Notes: a model not told the origin generated them from the sequence alone. A stretch of 64,000 bases of DNA from Marinifilum sp. D737 (GCF_026672275.1 NZ_JANQCD010000001.1:310001-374000), one strand, 5' to 3'. Numbered from the stretch's first letter, positions 17,712 through 27,150 are shown. Numbers and translations: made by a program.

Positions 17712-18653
17712 TTAATTAGATTCCTTGATTGTAATAATTTCTGTTTTCTGTACAGAAGAAACAACAAATAATCCCAATGCATCGTCATCTAAATTACTTC
17801 CTCCGATGCGTTTAATATTGGAACGTAGAGGAGCTGGTGGCGGTGAAAATTGTGTTCCTTCATTATCTCTCTGCTCCTCAGCTAATCTCATATAATCGTA
17901 AATTTCCTTTGACACCACATACTGCTTGATAAAGTATGATTCTCCCAAATTGGTTGCTTCATCAAAATAGGTTTGCGATTCATCTACGGATGTATAAGCG
18001 TTACTGCCAAACAGGTAACCTGAGTAGGCATAGGAATAAGTTAAATCTTCGTCTCCCGTTTGATCTTGTCGGTATAGTTGCCACAGAAAATAATAGTCCT
18101 TATCCCTTTCAAATTTTGGTTCAAAGCCTATGTAATATCCATCGTCATCATAGCTTACATCATCCGCTTCCTTGTACTCAGAAAATATTCTTGGAGTTTG
18201 GTTGTATGGGATCACCATTTGAGGTTCAGATTCATATTTGGTTTCATCCTCCAGTGCAATGCATAGCTTATAGGATATCCCTATCTCAAGATTTTTCTTT
18301 AAAATGTATCTTCCTTTCTGAGGATTGGGCACTTCTTTATTTTGATTGGCATCCCATTCCATTGGAATATCAAATTTCAAATTGTAGGTATTTCCTTTAT
18401 CATCCTTAAGTTCGACAATTGCCTTATCCACCACGGGAAACTTATCTGATGAGAAATATGGTAGAGAGGTTGTCAATCGTACCATATGCGTTCTCTCCTG
18501 ACCATTTTCGCCAGGTTCTGCACTAAACCAACCATCTACAACTAACTTTGGACTTGAGGTTGGTACATCAACGGTTATTTGCTTTTCGCATGCATAAAAC
18601 CATGGTAAGCAAAGTAATACGATATATATATAGTTCTTGTTCATTGCAATCAA
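17712..18653 (-). CDS. DUF4249 surface lipoprotein, partner of the adjacent TonB receptor
   Basis: A 313-residue lipoprotein. The hydrophobic N-terminus ends in the lipobox LPWFYAC, so the mature protein starts at Cys. The start is probably the internal Met (MNKNYIYIV) rather than the first (MIAM). The body (ITVDVPTSSPKLVVDGWFSA, HMVRLTTSLPYFSS, then several beta-strand segments and SNIKRIGGSNLDDDALGLF near the end) fits the DUF4249 family. These proteins are typically encoded next to a TonB-dependent receptor with an N-terminal carboxypeptidase-like domain, as here, with 13 bases between the genes. Likely role: a surface-exposed substrate-binding or gating partner. Substrate unknown. Confidence 0.82.
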   Translation of the reverse strand: MIAMNKNYIYIVLLCLPWFYACEKQITVDVPTSSPKLVVDGWFSAEPGENGQERTHMVRLTTSLPYFSSDKFPVVDKAIVELKDDKGNTYNLKFDIPMEWDANQNKEVPNPQKGRYILKKNLEIGISYKLCIALEDETKYESEPQMVIPYNQTPRIFSEYKEADDVSYDDDGYYIGFEPKFERDKDYYFLWQLYRQDQTGDEDLTYSYAYSGYLFGSNAYTSVDESQTYFDEATNLGESYFIKQYVVSKEIYDYMRLAEEQRDNEGTQFSPPPAPLRSNIKRIGGSNLDDDALGLFVVSSVQKTEIITIKESN

Positions 18654-18666
18654 TTGTAATAAAAGA

Positions 18667-21081
18667 TTAAAATTTAAAATTGTATGTAATGGTTGGAACT
18701 GGTCTTCCTATAATTGAAAATTGCCAGGCTTCCATTTTATTACCTTTGTTATAACCATTCCAGTTGTTATCACTTTCCTTAAAATAAACAGAGTAGGCAT
18801 TGTGTCTGCTGTAAAGGTTGGTTATCCCAAAATTCCAGCTAGCCTGCCACCTTTGATCTTTTTTCTTTTTTTTGCATTGGTAGGTGAATGAAATATCAAG
18901 ACGGTGATAAGTTGGTAAACGATGCTGGTTTCGATTGATGTAATGTGCATAGGTGTTCCCTTGTAACTCGTACTTTCCATATGGATAGGTAATTGGTCGA
19001 CCACTCATTAAAATAAAGTTTGTAGCAAAAGACCATCTTTTACTCAATTCATAGTTGGCAACAATCTTTAAATCATGAGTTTTATCGTAATCGGCCGGAA
19101 AATACTTTCCATTGTTTATTTGTGTAGAAGGATACGTTTCTCCTGAACTTGCGTTCATTAATCCTGGAACTTTTTTCTCCGAACGAGAAAGTGTATAGGC
19201 CACCCAACCGGTTAGCCTTCCCTCTTTTTTACGAATACTCAACTCCATACCATAAGCGCGTCCTTTTGCAGTAAGCAGTTCTGTTTCTAAGCTTGAGTTA
19301 AGGAGAAGTTGAGCTCCATACTTGTACTCCACCAAATCGTGAAAATTCTTATGGAACAGCTCAATAGATGTTTCCCAGGTGTTGTTTCCAAAATTCCTGA
19401 AATACCCTAATGCAAACTGGTCTACTTTGGCAGGCTTAATATGCTTCCCTGCAGGTACCCAAATATCTAAAGGAGTTGGGGCTGTTGTATTCGAGATTCT
19501 ATGAATGTATTGTCGAGTTCTATTGTAACTAGCTTTTAAGGAGCTTACATCGGAAAGTGAATACTTTATGGCAACTCTTGGCTCCAATCCAAAATAGTTT
19601 TTAATTACCTCATTTCTATTGTACTTTTTTGAACCTATGCTACTTTCCTTTTCTTTAGGTTTGTTGGCTTCGTAAGAGTATACTGTTTTCTCACCCAAAC
19701 TTGTAAAATTACTAGCTCTTAAACCATATTGCACACTCAAATTTGGTCCTAAGTTTTGCTCCATATTAAAGTATGCTGCAGATTCCAGAGCATTTTCCTT
19801 TTCCAGTTTGCTGGATTTTAATACCGAATTTTTTACCGGGGTTAATTTTCCTGGATTAAATTGATAGTAAATGCTTCCAAAACCGAATTTCATTTTAACA
19901 TCCGGATTTGGGAAATAAGAGAAATCTGCCTTTAGGTTATAGTTCTGAATACTTGATTTCCATTCGAAGCCCATTGTTCCCTCCGGTACCGAAATGGAGT
20001 AATCAAAATTGGAGTAAATCCCTGTAAAATTGGAAAATAGCTTTTTACTGAACAGGTGATTCCAACGTACCGTTGCAGTCTTATTCCCCCAATGAGAATC
20101 AAATTGCTTGCCAAATTTAAAGACATCATTCCCAAAATAACCAGAAATGTATAATCTGTTATTGTCGTTGAATTTGTGATTGATTTTTGCATTTAAATCA
20201 TAGAAGTAAACGATGTTGTCGCGCATTTTAGGGTTTATTCTTAGCAATACATCAGCATAAGATCTTCTTCCCGATAACATGAATGAGGTCTTGTCTTTTT
20301 TTATGGGCCCCTCTAAAGTTAACCTGCTGCTAACAAGACCGATTCCCCCGCTTCCTGAAAATCGCTTGCTATTTCCCTCTTTCTGACGAACGTCCAATAC
20401 CGAAGACAATCTTCCTCCATATTGAGCTGGTATTCCTCCTTTATACAGTTGGAAATCCTTAACCGCATCACCATTAAAAACAGAAAAGAATCCGAACAAA
20501 TGAGATGAGTTATATACAGGAGCTTCATCCAAAAGAATTAAATTCTGATCGGTCCCTCCACCTCTAACATTGAAACCGGAACTACCATCGCCTACGGTAC
20601 TTACTCCAGGAAGCATCTGTAATGTTTTAATGATATCAACTTCCCCAAGAAAATGAGGTAATTTGCGCACCATTGGAAGAGGCACTTTTTCAACACTCAT
20701 CTGAACGGACTTTACATTCTGATCCTTTTTTTGAGCTGTTACCACAACATCATTCAGCTGAATGTCATCTGATTTTAATTCGATATTGAAAGTTCTGTCT
20801 TCATTCAGGATCAACTCTTTTACGACTGGAGTATATCCTATAAAACTGAATTGAACCTGGTACTTTCCCGGTGTTACTGAGAGTGAGTAAAAACCATACT
20901 CATTGGTAACTGTACCTAAGCTTAGTTCAGCAATACTAATGGTTGCACCAATCAAGGCTTCTCCATTGGCGCCATCTTTTACATATCCACTAATGGTATG
21001 CTTTTCCACAGCCAAAATACGACTTGTCTGTATGATCAATACTAACCAAAGCAGAATTCCCCTATACATACTTTTTTTCAT
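18667..21081 (-). CDS. TonB-dependent outer-membrane receptor with carboxypeptidase-like N-terminal domain
   Basis: An 804-residue receptor with a signal peptide (about 1-24), a CarboxypepD_reg-like domain (about 27-112, HTISGYVKDGANGEALIGAT), a plug domain (about 120-235, including MLPGVSTVGDGSSGFNVRGG and DEAPVYNSSHLFGFFSVFN) and a barrel ending in TITYNFKF. It lacks the SusC-specific features and is paired with a DUF4249 lipoprotein, not SusD. It should import a ligand through the outer membrane using TonB/ExbBD energy, which is encoded elsewhere. No iron, heme or cobalamin signature was recognised. A terminator separates it from the proline dehydrogenase gene upstream. Confidence 0.92.
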   Translation of the reverse strand: MKKSMYRGILLWLVLIIQTSRILAVEKHTISGYVKDGANGEALIGATISIAELSLGTVTNEYGFYSLSVTPGKYQVQFSFIGYTPVVKELILNEDRTFNIELKSDDIQLNDVVVTAQKKDQNVKSVQMSVEKVPLPMVRKLPHFLGEVDIIKTLQMLPGVSTVGDGSSGFNVRGGGTDQNLILLDEAPVYNSSHLFGFFSVFNGDAVKDFQLYKGGIPAQYGGRLSSVLDVRQKEGNSKRFSGSGGIGLVSSRLTLEGPIKKDKTSFMLSGRRSYADVLLRINPKMRDNIVYFYDLNAKINHKFNDNNRLYISGYFGNDVFKFGKQFDSHWGNKTATVRWNHLFSKKLFSNFTGIYSNFDYSISVPEGTMGFEWKSSIQNYNLKADFSYFPNPDVKMKFGFGSIYYQFNPGKLTPVKNSVLKSSKLEKENALESAAYFNMEQNLGPNLSVQYGLRASNFTSLGEKTVYSYEANKPKEKESSIGSKKYNRNEVIKNYFGLEPRVAIKYSLSDVSSLKASYNRTRQYIHRISNTTAPTPLDIWVPAGKHIKPAKVDQFALGYFRNFGNNTWETSIELFHKNFHDLVEYKYGAQLLLNSSLETELLTAKGRAYGMELSIRKKEGRLTGWVAYTLSRSEKKVPGLMNASSGETYPSTQINNGKYFPADYDKTHDLKIVANYELSKRWSFATNFILMSGRPITYPYGKYELQGNTYAHYINRNQHRLPTYHRLDISFTYQCKKKKKDQRWQASWNFGITNLYSRHNAYSVYFKESDNNWNGYNKGNKMEAWQFSIIGRPVPTITYNFKF

Positions 21082-21146
21082 TTATTGATTTTTAGTTTAG
21101 CTATCTAAAGTGAGACAACCAAGAACCTGCATATACGTATTGAAAC

Positions 21147-21183
21147 AAAAAAAAAGATCACCATTAGGTGATCTTTTTTTTTA
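21147..21183 (-). terminator. Terminator after the proline dehydrogenase gene
   Basis: Stem AAAGATCACC/GGTGATCTTT with a 4-base loop between A and T runs, 14 bases past the proline dehydrogenase stop on the minus strand. Confidence 0.85.
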
Positions 21184-21196
21184 ATAAATCAGATTA

Positions 21197-22108
21197 TTAC
21201 CCTCTATTAAATAATGCCTTTATAATTAGGGAAGCCATTTTTGGGTTTTCTTTTAATCTTCGTGTTGAGTATCCAAACCAATCTTTACCAAAGGGTACAT
21301 AAACTCTCATGGTATGTCCTTTGTCAACAATTGATTTTCTTAACTCAGGAGTTACGCCATATAACATCTGGAACTCATATTTATCCTTCGGAACATTATA
21401 CTTCTCAATTAGCTTGTATGCACCATCAACCAAAGGTTTGTCGTGAGTTGCAATTCCTGGGTATACATCATTCTTAAGCATGAAATCCAAATCCTTAAGG
21501 AAATGCTCGTTGATTTCTTCGTACTTTTTGTAAGCAATCTCTTCAGGTTCAACATATATTCCTTTACACAAGCGATAGTTCAATTTTGAAACACCGTTTT
21601 GCATGTCCATCATGTTGTTCAAATCGTTAAGAGTTCTCTTAAGGTAAGCCTGAACAACAAGTCCAACATTCTGAGGAAATTCTTTCTTTAATCTTCTGAA
21701 GATGTTGATTTCTTTATCCACACAAGGAGAATCCTCCATGTCGATTCTCACAAAATTATTGTATTCGGCAGCTTTTGCTACAACAGTACGGATGTTTTGG
21801 TAACAAACTTCCTCGTCAAGCAATAAGCCAAAGAAAGTTGGTTTAACTGAATAGTTACCATCAATCTTGTTGGCTTCAAAGGTTTCAATAATTTCCAGGT
21901 AAGCCTCTTTGTTTTCGTTAGCTTCATCAAGGTTTTTAATAAATTCTCCCAGTAGGTCAACGGTTACTTTAATTCCCTGATCGTTTAATTTCTTCGATTC
22001 TCTTACTGCATCAGCGATGGTTTCTCCTGCAATGTATCTTTTAGAGAATATCCAAACCAATTTTTTAGGCATATAGGGTAGGGTTGCCGCTATAAGTTTA
22101 TTGAACAT
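21197..22108 (-). CDS. Proline dehydrogenase (monofunctional)
   Basis: FAD-dependent oxidation of L-proline to pyrroline-5-carboxylate with electrons passed to quinone. The 303-residue TIM-barrel protein shows VTVDLLGEF near residue 50, VRIDMEDS (flavin/substrate region), LNYRLCKGIYVEP, GIATHDKPLVDGA, FQMLYGVTPELRKS and the terminal TRRLKENP, where the paired Arg residues bind the proline carboxylate. It is a stand-alone enzyme, not a PutA fusion. The second enzyme of the pathway, pruA, lies 3.2 kb away on the same strand with unrelated genes between, so the two are not one operon. Confidence 0.93.
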   Translation of the reverse strand: MFNKLIAATLPYMPKKLVWIFSKRYIAGETIADAVRESKKLNDQGIKVTVDLLGEFIKNLDEANENKEAYLEIIETFEANKIDGNYSVKPTFFGLLLDEEVCYQNIRTVVAKAAEYNNFVRIDMEDSPCVDKEINIFRRLKKEFPQNVGLVVQAYLKRTLNDLNNMMDMQNGVSKLNYRLCKGIYVEPEEIAYKKYEEINEHFLKDLDFMLKNDVYPGIATHDKPLVDGAYKLIEKYNVPKDKYEFQMLYGVTPELRKSIVDKGHTMRVYVPFGKDWFGYSTRRLKENPKMASLIIKALFNRG

Positions 22109-22285
22109 TGAGTTAAAAATTTAGTGATATACGTTTGATAATTGTAGTTCACAATGTATAGAGTATAAAGTAGAAAAAGAATGATGTTTATCAGCATATC
22201 AAAATGTTTGGATATTTGATGATATATAATGTTGCGACGATTTTAAAATTGGATGCCAGGAATTTTTTAGTCTACTTATAAAAGT

Positions 22286-22293
22286 TATATTTG
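22286..22293 (+). promoter_or_regulatory. Predicted -7 element for the OmpH gene
   Basis: TATATTTG matches TAnnTTTG, 75 bases before the ATG. No convincing -33 TTTG was seen at the right distance. Confidence 0.4.
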
Positions 22294-22368
22294 TTAGGCA
22301 AAATCAAAAAATGGGAATGCCATTATGGTGTTCAAATAAAACTTAGAAAATTTAAATACTAAATACCT

Positions 22369-22956
22369 ATGAAAAATTTATCTGTTGCATTAAATGCTGT
22401 GTTAGTTATTGCTGTTGCAATTCTTTACTTTGTTCAGTTCTCTGGTAAAGGAGAATCGAAAGATGTGAAAACTGTAGCTGGAGAAGGAGCTGTTGTATAC
22501 ATTAACACGGATTCATTACTAAGCAACTATAACTTTTCACGTGATTTGAATGAGAAGTTCTTAAAGAAGCAAGAAGATTCGCGTACTGATTTTAACTTTA
22601 AAGCTCAGAAATTAGAGAAAGAAGCAGTTGAATTCCAGCGTAAACTTCAAAACAATGGCTTTTTAACTCGCCAAAGAGCAGAAGAAGCTCAGCAAAAATT
22701 AATTGCCAAGCAACAAAACTTACAGCAATTGGATCGTGAGTTAAGTGCAGAGTTAATGGGCGAGCAGCAAGCAAATAGCAAGCGTTTATTCGATAGCGTT
22801 ACCAACTATTTGAAAGAGTACAATGCAACTCGTAACTACAGCTTAATTTTAAGCACTACCAAAGGTGGAAACGTGTTGTTATCGCAGGATGGTTTAGACA
22901 TTACTAAGGAAATTATCGATGGCTTAAATGCAAGATATACTCCTGAAGCAAAATAA
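22369..22956 (+). CDS. OmpH/Skp family periplasmic chaperone
   Basis: A 195-residue protein with an N-terminal hydrophobic signal or anchor (residues 4-24), a short beta segment VVYINTDSLLSNYNF typical of OmpH, then a long charged coiled coil (about residues 60-145, rich in K, E and Q), and a closing YSLILSTTKGGNVLLSQDGLDIT segment. Skp proteins are trimers that hold unfolded outer-membrane proteins in the periplasm. Here the gene is solitary, not next to bamA. Function by family; the anchor may stay uncleaved because no clear AxA site is visible. Confidence 0.85.
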   Translation: MKNLSVALNAVLVIAVAILYFVQFSGKGESKDVKTVAGEGAVVYINTDSLLSNYNFSRDLNEKFLKKQEDSRTDFNFKAQKLEKEAVEFQRKLQNNGFLTRQRAEEAQQKLIAKQQNLQQLDRELSAELMGEQQANSKRLFDSVTNYLKEYNATRNYSLILSTTKGGNVLLSQDGLDITKEIIDGLNARYTPEAK

Positions 22957-22975
22957 TTGAAGATTTTAAAAAGGA

Positions 22976-23015
22976 GAAAGGGCAGATGGCTGATTAGCTA
23001 TCTGCCCTTTCTTTT
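22976..23015 (+). terminator. Rho-independent terminator after the OmpH gene
   Basis: Twelve-bp stem GAAAGGGCAGAT/ATCTGCCCTTTC with a 12-base loop followed by TTTTG, 20 bases past the stop. Confidence 0.85.
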
Positions 23016-23019
23016 GTCT

Positions 23020-23068
23020 GGAAAAGTCAAAAAGTAGAATAGTAGAAAAGTAGAATAGTTGAAAAGTT
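23020..23068. repeat. GAAAAGT-type short tandem repeat
   Basis: GAAAAGTCAAAAAGTAGAAT, then AGTAGAAAAGTAGAATAGTT and GAAAAGTT: degenerate units of 8-16 bases. Same family as 17600-17661 and 25040-25075. Confidence 0.6.
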
Positions 23069-23093
23069 CATTATGAAGCAAGGTATTTTAATC

Positions 23094-23150
23094 CCATTCA
23101 CTCACTCCTCATTTACTCATTCACTCACTCCTCATTCACTCATTTACTAA
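23094..23150. repeat. Pyrimidine-rich short tandem repeat (CTCATTCACTC type)
   Basis: CATTCACTCACTCCTCATTT and CATTCACTCACTCCTCATTC follow each other in near-perfect tandem, then CACTCATTTACT. The unit is about 22 bases. It sits 84 bases before the GT2 start codon. Confidence 0.6.
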
Positions 23151-23179
23151 TTATTTAGTCTTCTCATTCCTTTCGGTGA

Positions 23180-23211
23180 TTTCCCCTTAATCATGAAGTT
23201 TTTTATATTTG
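23180..23211 (+). promoter_or_regulatory. Predicted promoter of the GT2 gene
   Basis: TTTC (23180-23183), 20 bases, then TATATTTG (23204-23211), 23 bases before the ATG. Confidence 0.6.
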
Positions 23212-23234
23212 CGCTTCGTATCTAAAATAGAAAT

Positions 23235-24503
23235 ATGGCTTTTGCTGATAAATACCTGAAGAAACAAAGAATGTACCCTGAGTACATTACAACAACGGTT
23301 GATGAGAACTTGAATATGATTGTAACAGTTCCTTGTTACGACGAACCGGATTTGATTCCAAGTTTGGAGGCATTGTGGAATTGCGACAGACCCAATGGAG
23401 TAGTTGAAGTAATTGTAATTGTAAATTCAGGGGAACAAACTGAGCAGAAAGCGTTGGACCAGAATGCAAAAACCATTGCCGATGCTACAGCCTGGATGGA
23501 AACGCATCAGGATGAGAAACTGAAATTCTATTTAATTCATCAGCCAAAGCTAAAAAGAAAGTTTGCAGGAGTTGGTTTCGCACGTAAAATAGCCATGGAT
23601 GAGGCAGTAGCTCGATTCAATCATATTGATAAAGCAAACGGAATCATTACCGGATTCGATGCTGATTCAACTTGTGATGCCAATTATTTGGTAGAAATTG
23701 AGAAGCTCTTTAAAAAATATCCTAAAGCCAACGGAGCAAATATCTTCTACGAGCACCCATTGGAAGGAGAGGAGTTTGATCAGCAAATTTATGATGCCAT
23801 TGCGCAGTACGAGTTGTACTTGAGATATTACATGCTTGCCATGCGTTATGCGGGACATCCACATGCATATCATACGGTTGGTTCTAGTTTTGCCGTATCG
23901 GCAAGTGCTTACATTAAGCAAGGAGGAATGAATCGCCGTCAGGCAGGTGAGGATTTTTATTTCTTGCAGAAAATTATCCCGCTTGGTAAGTTTTACGAAA
24001 TTAAAACCACACGTGTAATCCCATCACCAAGGGTATCGGATCGTGTACCCTTTGGAACAGGAAAAGCCGTTTCTACTTTTGTTGATGAGGGAATAATAGA
24101 TTATCAGACTTACAATTATTCAGCATTTAAGGAACTAAAAGCCTTTTTCGATAAGGTGGATGATTTCTTTGGAGTGGATTACGATACCTATTTGAACGAT
24201 TTGTTGGTGCAATTGCCAGGTTCGGTACGTAGTTACTTAAAAGAGGATAATTTCTTCGAAGCATTGGATGAAATCAATAAAAACTGTGCATCAATCGATA
24301 CCTTCAGAAAGAAATTCTTTGGAGCTTTTAATGCCTTTAAGGTATTGAAATACCTAAACAATGTGCACGAGCAATTTATCGATGAGGAAAGCATTGTGGT
24401 TTGTGCCAAGCAGTTGCTAAGCGATTTGGGAATAAATACCAAAGGCATTTATTCAGCCAAAGAGTTGTTGGATATTTACAGAACCTACGAGAAAGAGAAT
24501 TAG
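23235..24503 (+). CDS. Family 2 glycosyltransferase
   Basis: A 422-residue GT-A enzyme. NMIVTVPCYDEPDLIPSLEA is the N-terminal nucleotide-sugar-binding strand. GIITGFDADSTCDANYL contains the DxD-like metal motif. AGEDFYFLQKI contains the catalytic ED pair. No membrane segments, so it is a soluble cytoplasmic enzyme or membrane-associated by partners. The C-terminal 130 residues are helical and not part of the GT2 core. It is transcribed alone and has no other polysaccharide gene beside it. Substrate unknown; a cell-wall or glycolipid role is a guess. Confidence 0.85.
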   Translation: MAFADKYLKKQRMYPEYITTTVDENLNMIVTVPCYDEPDLIPSLEALWNCDRPNGVVEVIVIVNSGEQTEQKALDQNAKTIADATAWMETHQDEKLKFYLIHQPKLKRKFAGVGFARKIAMDEAVARFNHIDKANGIITGFDADSTCDANYLVEIEKLFKKYPKANGANIFYEHPLEGEEFDQQIYDAIAQYELYLRYYMLAMRYAGHPHAYHTVGSSFAVSASAYIKQGGMNRRQAGEDFYFLQKIIPLGKFYEIKTTRVIPSPRVSDRVPFGTGKAVSTFVDEGIIDYQTYNYSAFKELKAFFDKVDDFFGVDYDTYLNDLLVQLPGSVRSYLKEDNFFEALDEINKNCASIDTFRKKFFGAFNAFKVLKYLNNVHEQFIDEESIVVCAKQLLSDLGINTKGIYSAKELLDIYRTYEKEN

Positions 24504-24528
24504 TACAAGTACTATGAAATAATATAGA

Positions 24529-24558
24529 GAAGAGAGTTTAAAAGCTCTTTTTTTTTTG
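24529..24558 (+). terminator. Terminator after the GT2 gene
   Basis: Short A/G-rich stem closing on CTCTT followed by a run of ten T. Confidence 0.6.
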
Positions 24559-24700
24559 CTTTAAATCGGGAATTATTCGGTAGAAAAATAAAAATATAGC
24601 TTGTTGAAACAAAGATTTAAAGTTTTACAAAGAAAGCTAAGTATGGATTTTTGAACTTGCAATCGAATAATTTGAGAAGGGTAATTGGTACGCAGAAGTG

Positions 24701-25009
24701 TTAATCTTCTTCAATAAAAATAAAGATATCCTCATTTTCTTTCTTCATGAGATATTGTTCACGGGCAAACTTTTCGAGGTTTTCTTTATCGGTTTTTAGC
24801 TCGTGAATTCTTTTTTTGTCCTTCTCTATTTTTTCAAGAAAGTAAGTTTTCTCTTTTTCGAGAGCTTCAATATTGGACTCATTTTCTTTTCTTTCCCAAA
24901 TGGAATGTTGATCGCCAAAGAATAACCAAACATAGAAAATCAGGAAAGTAATTACATATTTACTTCTGATTATCTGAGGAATGTATTTTTTAGCGAGTTT
25001 AAGAATCAT
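24701..25009 (-). CDS. Septum formation initiator, FtsB/DivIC family
   Basis: A 102-residue bitopic protein: an N-terminal basic stretch, one membrane helix (YVITFLIFYVWLFFG, about residues 18-33), then a coiled coil (residues about 42-80) and the family hallmark LEKFAREQYLMKKENEDIF at the end. FtsB/DivIC binds FtsL and FtsQ/DivIB in the periplasm during septum assembly. The length and motif order are those of Bacteroidota DivIC. It stands alone on the minus strand. Confidence 0.88.
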   Translation of the reverse strand: MILKLAKKYIPQIIRSKYVITFLIFYVWLFFGDQHSIWERKENESNIEALEKEKTYFLEKIEKDKKRIHELKTDKENLEKFAREQYLMKKENEDIFIFIEED

Positions 25010-25039
25010 AGGTCTGTCTTTCCGGCTAAATTACTAATA

Positions 25040-25075
25040 AAGTAGAAAAGTAGAAAGGTGAAAAAGTAAAAAGTT
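25040..25075. repeat. GAAAAGT-type short tandem repeat
   Basis: AGTAGAAAAGTAGAAAGGTG then AAAAAGTAAAAAGT: third member of the dispersed family (see 17600 and 23020), placed upstream of the DivIC gene. Confidence 0.55.
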
Positions 25076-25143
25076 TGTGTATTAGTGGAGACATAGCCAT
25101 ATTGCGTCTTTACAGGAAAAATCATAGCGAGATATTTCCCCAA

Positions 25144-25261
25144 TAAAAAAACGACCGAAGAAACTTCGATCGTTTTTATCCAAAATAAATCATGTCATTG
25201 GAAGCCGGAGCAAGTCCGGCCTAACTATCCAATATTTTATGAAACAGTTTAAAACTGTTTC
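25144..25261 (-). terminator. Three consecutive hairpins after pruA, the last with a T-run
   Basis: Reading from the pruA stop on the minus strand: GAAACAG-TTTTAAA-CTGTTTC (25241-25261), a small GCCGGACTTGCTCCGGC stem (25204-25221), then AAAACGATCGAAG/CTTCGGTCGTTTT with one mismatch and a poly-T tail (25144-25178). Only the last looks like a classic terminator. The first two may protect the transcript end. Confidence 0.65.
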
Positions 25262-25267
25262 TCAGTC

Positions 25268-26899
25268 CTAGTCTTCTTTAAAGTTAGGATACATATAATC
25301 TACAGGAGGAACAAATGATTCCTTGATAGTTCTTGGAGAAACCCAACGCAATAGGTTAATCATAGAACCAGCCTTATCATTAGTACCTGATCCTCTACCA
25401 CCACCAAATGGTTGCTGACCAACAACAGCACCAGTTGGCTTATCGTTGATATAGAAGTTACCAGCAGTGTGAGTTAAACGCTTCACCAGCTTTTCGATTG
25501 CGTAACGACAACCAGCGAAAATAGCACCAGTTAATGCATAAATAGAAGTCTGATCAAGAATATCCAGAGTTTCGTCTACCTTATCATCTTCGTAAACAAA
25601 GATTGTAATAATAGGGCCGAATAACTCTTCTTCCATTGTAATGTAATCAGCTTTCTTAGCCTGGATTACAGTTGGCTTGATAAAGTAACCTACCGACTTA
25701 TCATATTCACCACCAGCAACAATTTCAGCATCAGGAGAAGCCTTAGCATCGTCAATAGCAGAAGCTAACTTATCGAAAGTAGTTTCATCGATAACCGCAT
25801 TGTGGAAGTTTGTGAAATCTTCAGTTCCACCAGTCTTGATCTTAGCAAGATCTTCCTGAACAAATTTCAATACTTCATCCCATTTGCTTGCTGGAATATA
25901 AGCACGAGAAGCAGCAGAACATTTCTGTCCCTGATATTCGAAAGCACCACGAGTAATACCTGTTGCAACTTCTTTTGCATCAGCAGTTGGGTGCATGAAA
26001 ATATAATCTTTACCACCAGTTTCACCTACGATACGTGGGTACGACTTGTATTTGTGGATGTTGTTACCAATTGTTTTCCAAATGTCCTGGAATACACCAG
26101 TTGATCCGGTAAAGTGGATACCAGCAAAATCAGGAGAGTTGAAAATTACGTCAGCAGCAGCAGGACCAGAAACGTATACCAAGTTGATAACGCCATCAGG
26201 TACGCCAGCTTTTTTGAATATTTCCATTAAAACCTGAGCTGAATAAACAGCAGTTTTAGATGGCTTCCAAACTACAGTGTTACCCATCATTGCAGGAGCA
26301 GTTGGAAGGTTACCGGCAATAGCAGTAAAGTTGAATGGAGTTAATGCGAAAATAAATCCTTCTAATGGACGTTGCTCAACACGGTTCCAAACACCTTTCG
26401 ATGACATTGGCTGTTGCTTGTAAATTTCAGTCATATACTGAACGTTGAAACGCAAGAAATCAGCAATCTCACAAGCAGAGTCGATCTCAGCCTGGAAAGC
26501 ATTCTTCGATTGTCCCAACATAGTAGCAGCGTTCAATTTCATACGGTATGGACCAGAAATTAATTCAGCAGCTTTTAAGAAGATAGATGCACGATGCTCC
26601 CAAGCCAGGTTTTCCCATGCTGGTTTAGCAGCTAATGCAGCATCAATAGCCATTTGTACATGCTCCTTTCCACCTTGGTGGTAGTGTCCCAACACATGTT
26701 TGTGATCGTGTGGAGGAGTCATTGCAAACAAGTTGTCTGTTCTTACTTCCTCGTTACCGATATACATAGGTACATCAATTACTTCAGAACGCATTTTTTT
26801 AAGTGTTGCTTGCAATTCAGCTCTCTCAGGAGTTCCTGGTGCATATGAGAAAATAGGCTCATTAGTAGCAGCTGGAACGTTGTATATACCTTTTGGCAT
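25268..26899 (-). CDS. pruA: L-glutamate gamma-semialdehyde (P5C) dehydrogenase
   Basis: Second step of proline catabolism: oxidises glutamate-gamma-semialdehyde to glutamate with NAD+. An aldehyde dehydrogenase of 543 residues with catalytic Cys327 (EYQGQKCSAASRAY), general base Glu293 (RIVGETGGKDYIF), the NAD-binding FTGSTGVFQDI and the C-terminal QQPFGGGRGSGTNDKAG region. The length and the start MPKGIYNVPAATNEPI match the eukaryote-like class found in Bacteroidota. Cytoplasmic. A -7-like TAGATTTG lies 49 bases upstream (26948-26955, minus). Works with the proline dehydrogenase at 21197-22108. Confidence 0.95.
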   Translation of the reverse strand: MPKGIYNVPAATNEPIFSYAPGTPERAELQATLKKMRSEVIDVPMYIGNEEVRTDNLFAMTPPHDHKHVLGHYHQGGKEHVQMAIDAALAAKPAWENLAWEHRASIFLKAAELISGPYRMKLNAATMLGQSKNAFQAEIDSACEIADFLRFNVQYMTEIYKQQPMSSKGVWNRVEQRPLEGFIFALTPFNFTAIAGNLPTAPAMMGNTVVWKPSKTAVYSAQVLMEIFKKAGVPDGVINLVYVSGPAAADVIFNSPDFAGIHFTGSTGVFQDIWKTIGNNIHKYKSYPRIVGETGGKDYIFMHPTADAKEVATGITRGAFEYQGQKCSAASRAYIPASKWDEVLKFVQEDLAKIKTGGTEDFTNFHNAVIDETTFDKLASAIDDAKASPDAEIVAGGEYDKSVGYFIKPTVIQAKKADYITMEEELFGPIITIFVYEDDKVDETLDILDQTSIYALTGAIFAGCRYAIEKLVKRLTHTAGNFYINDKPTGAVVGQQPFGGGRGSGTNDKAGSMINLLRWVSPRTIKESFVPPVDYMYPNFKED

Positions 26900-27150
26900 G
26901 ATAATAATTGTTTAAGGGTTAATTTTCTTCATTTTTAAGTCTCTCAACAAATCTAAAAAAAAATCAATACCTGATTTATGAGTATTATCATGCTTTAAAA
27001 ATTACTTGAAAACATTCAGTTTAAGATGTTCACAAGAATTTGGGTTTTGATGTTAATTTTCAACTTATGATATCAAAAGCCTAACAATTTAATAGGCGAA
27101 TCTTCTAATCATCGAACAGTCTATAAGTTTGACTGATGACTTAAAATAAT

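Noticed and set aside
17936-18409. A 157-codon plus-strand frame inside the DUF4249 gene
   Set aside because: Antisense to a convincing lipoprotein gene; His/Ser/Leu-rich translation typical of shadow frames.
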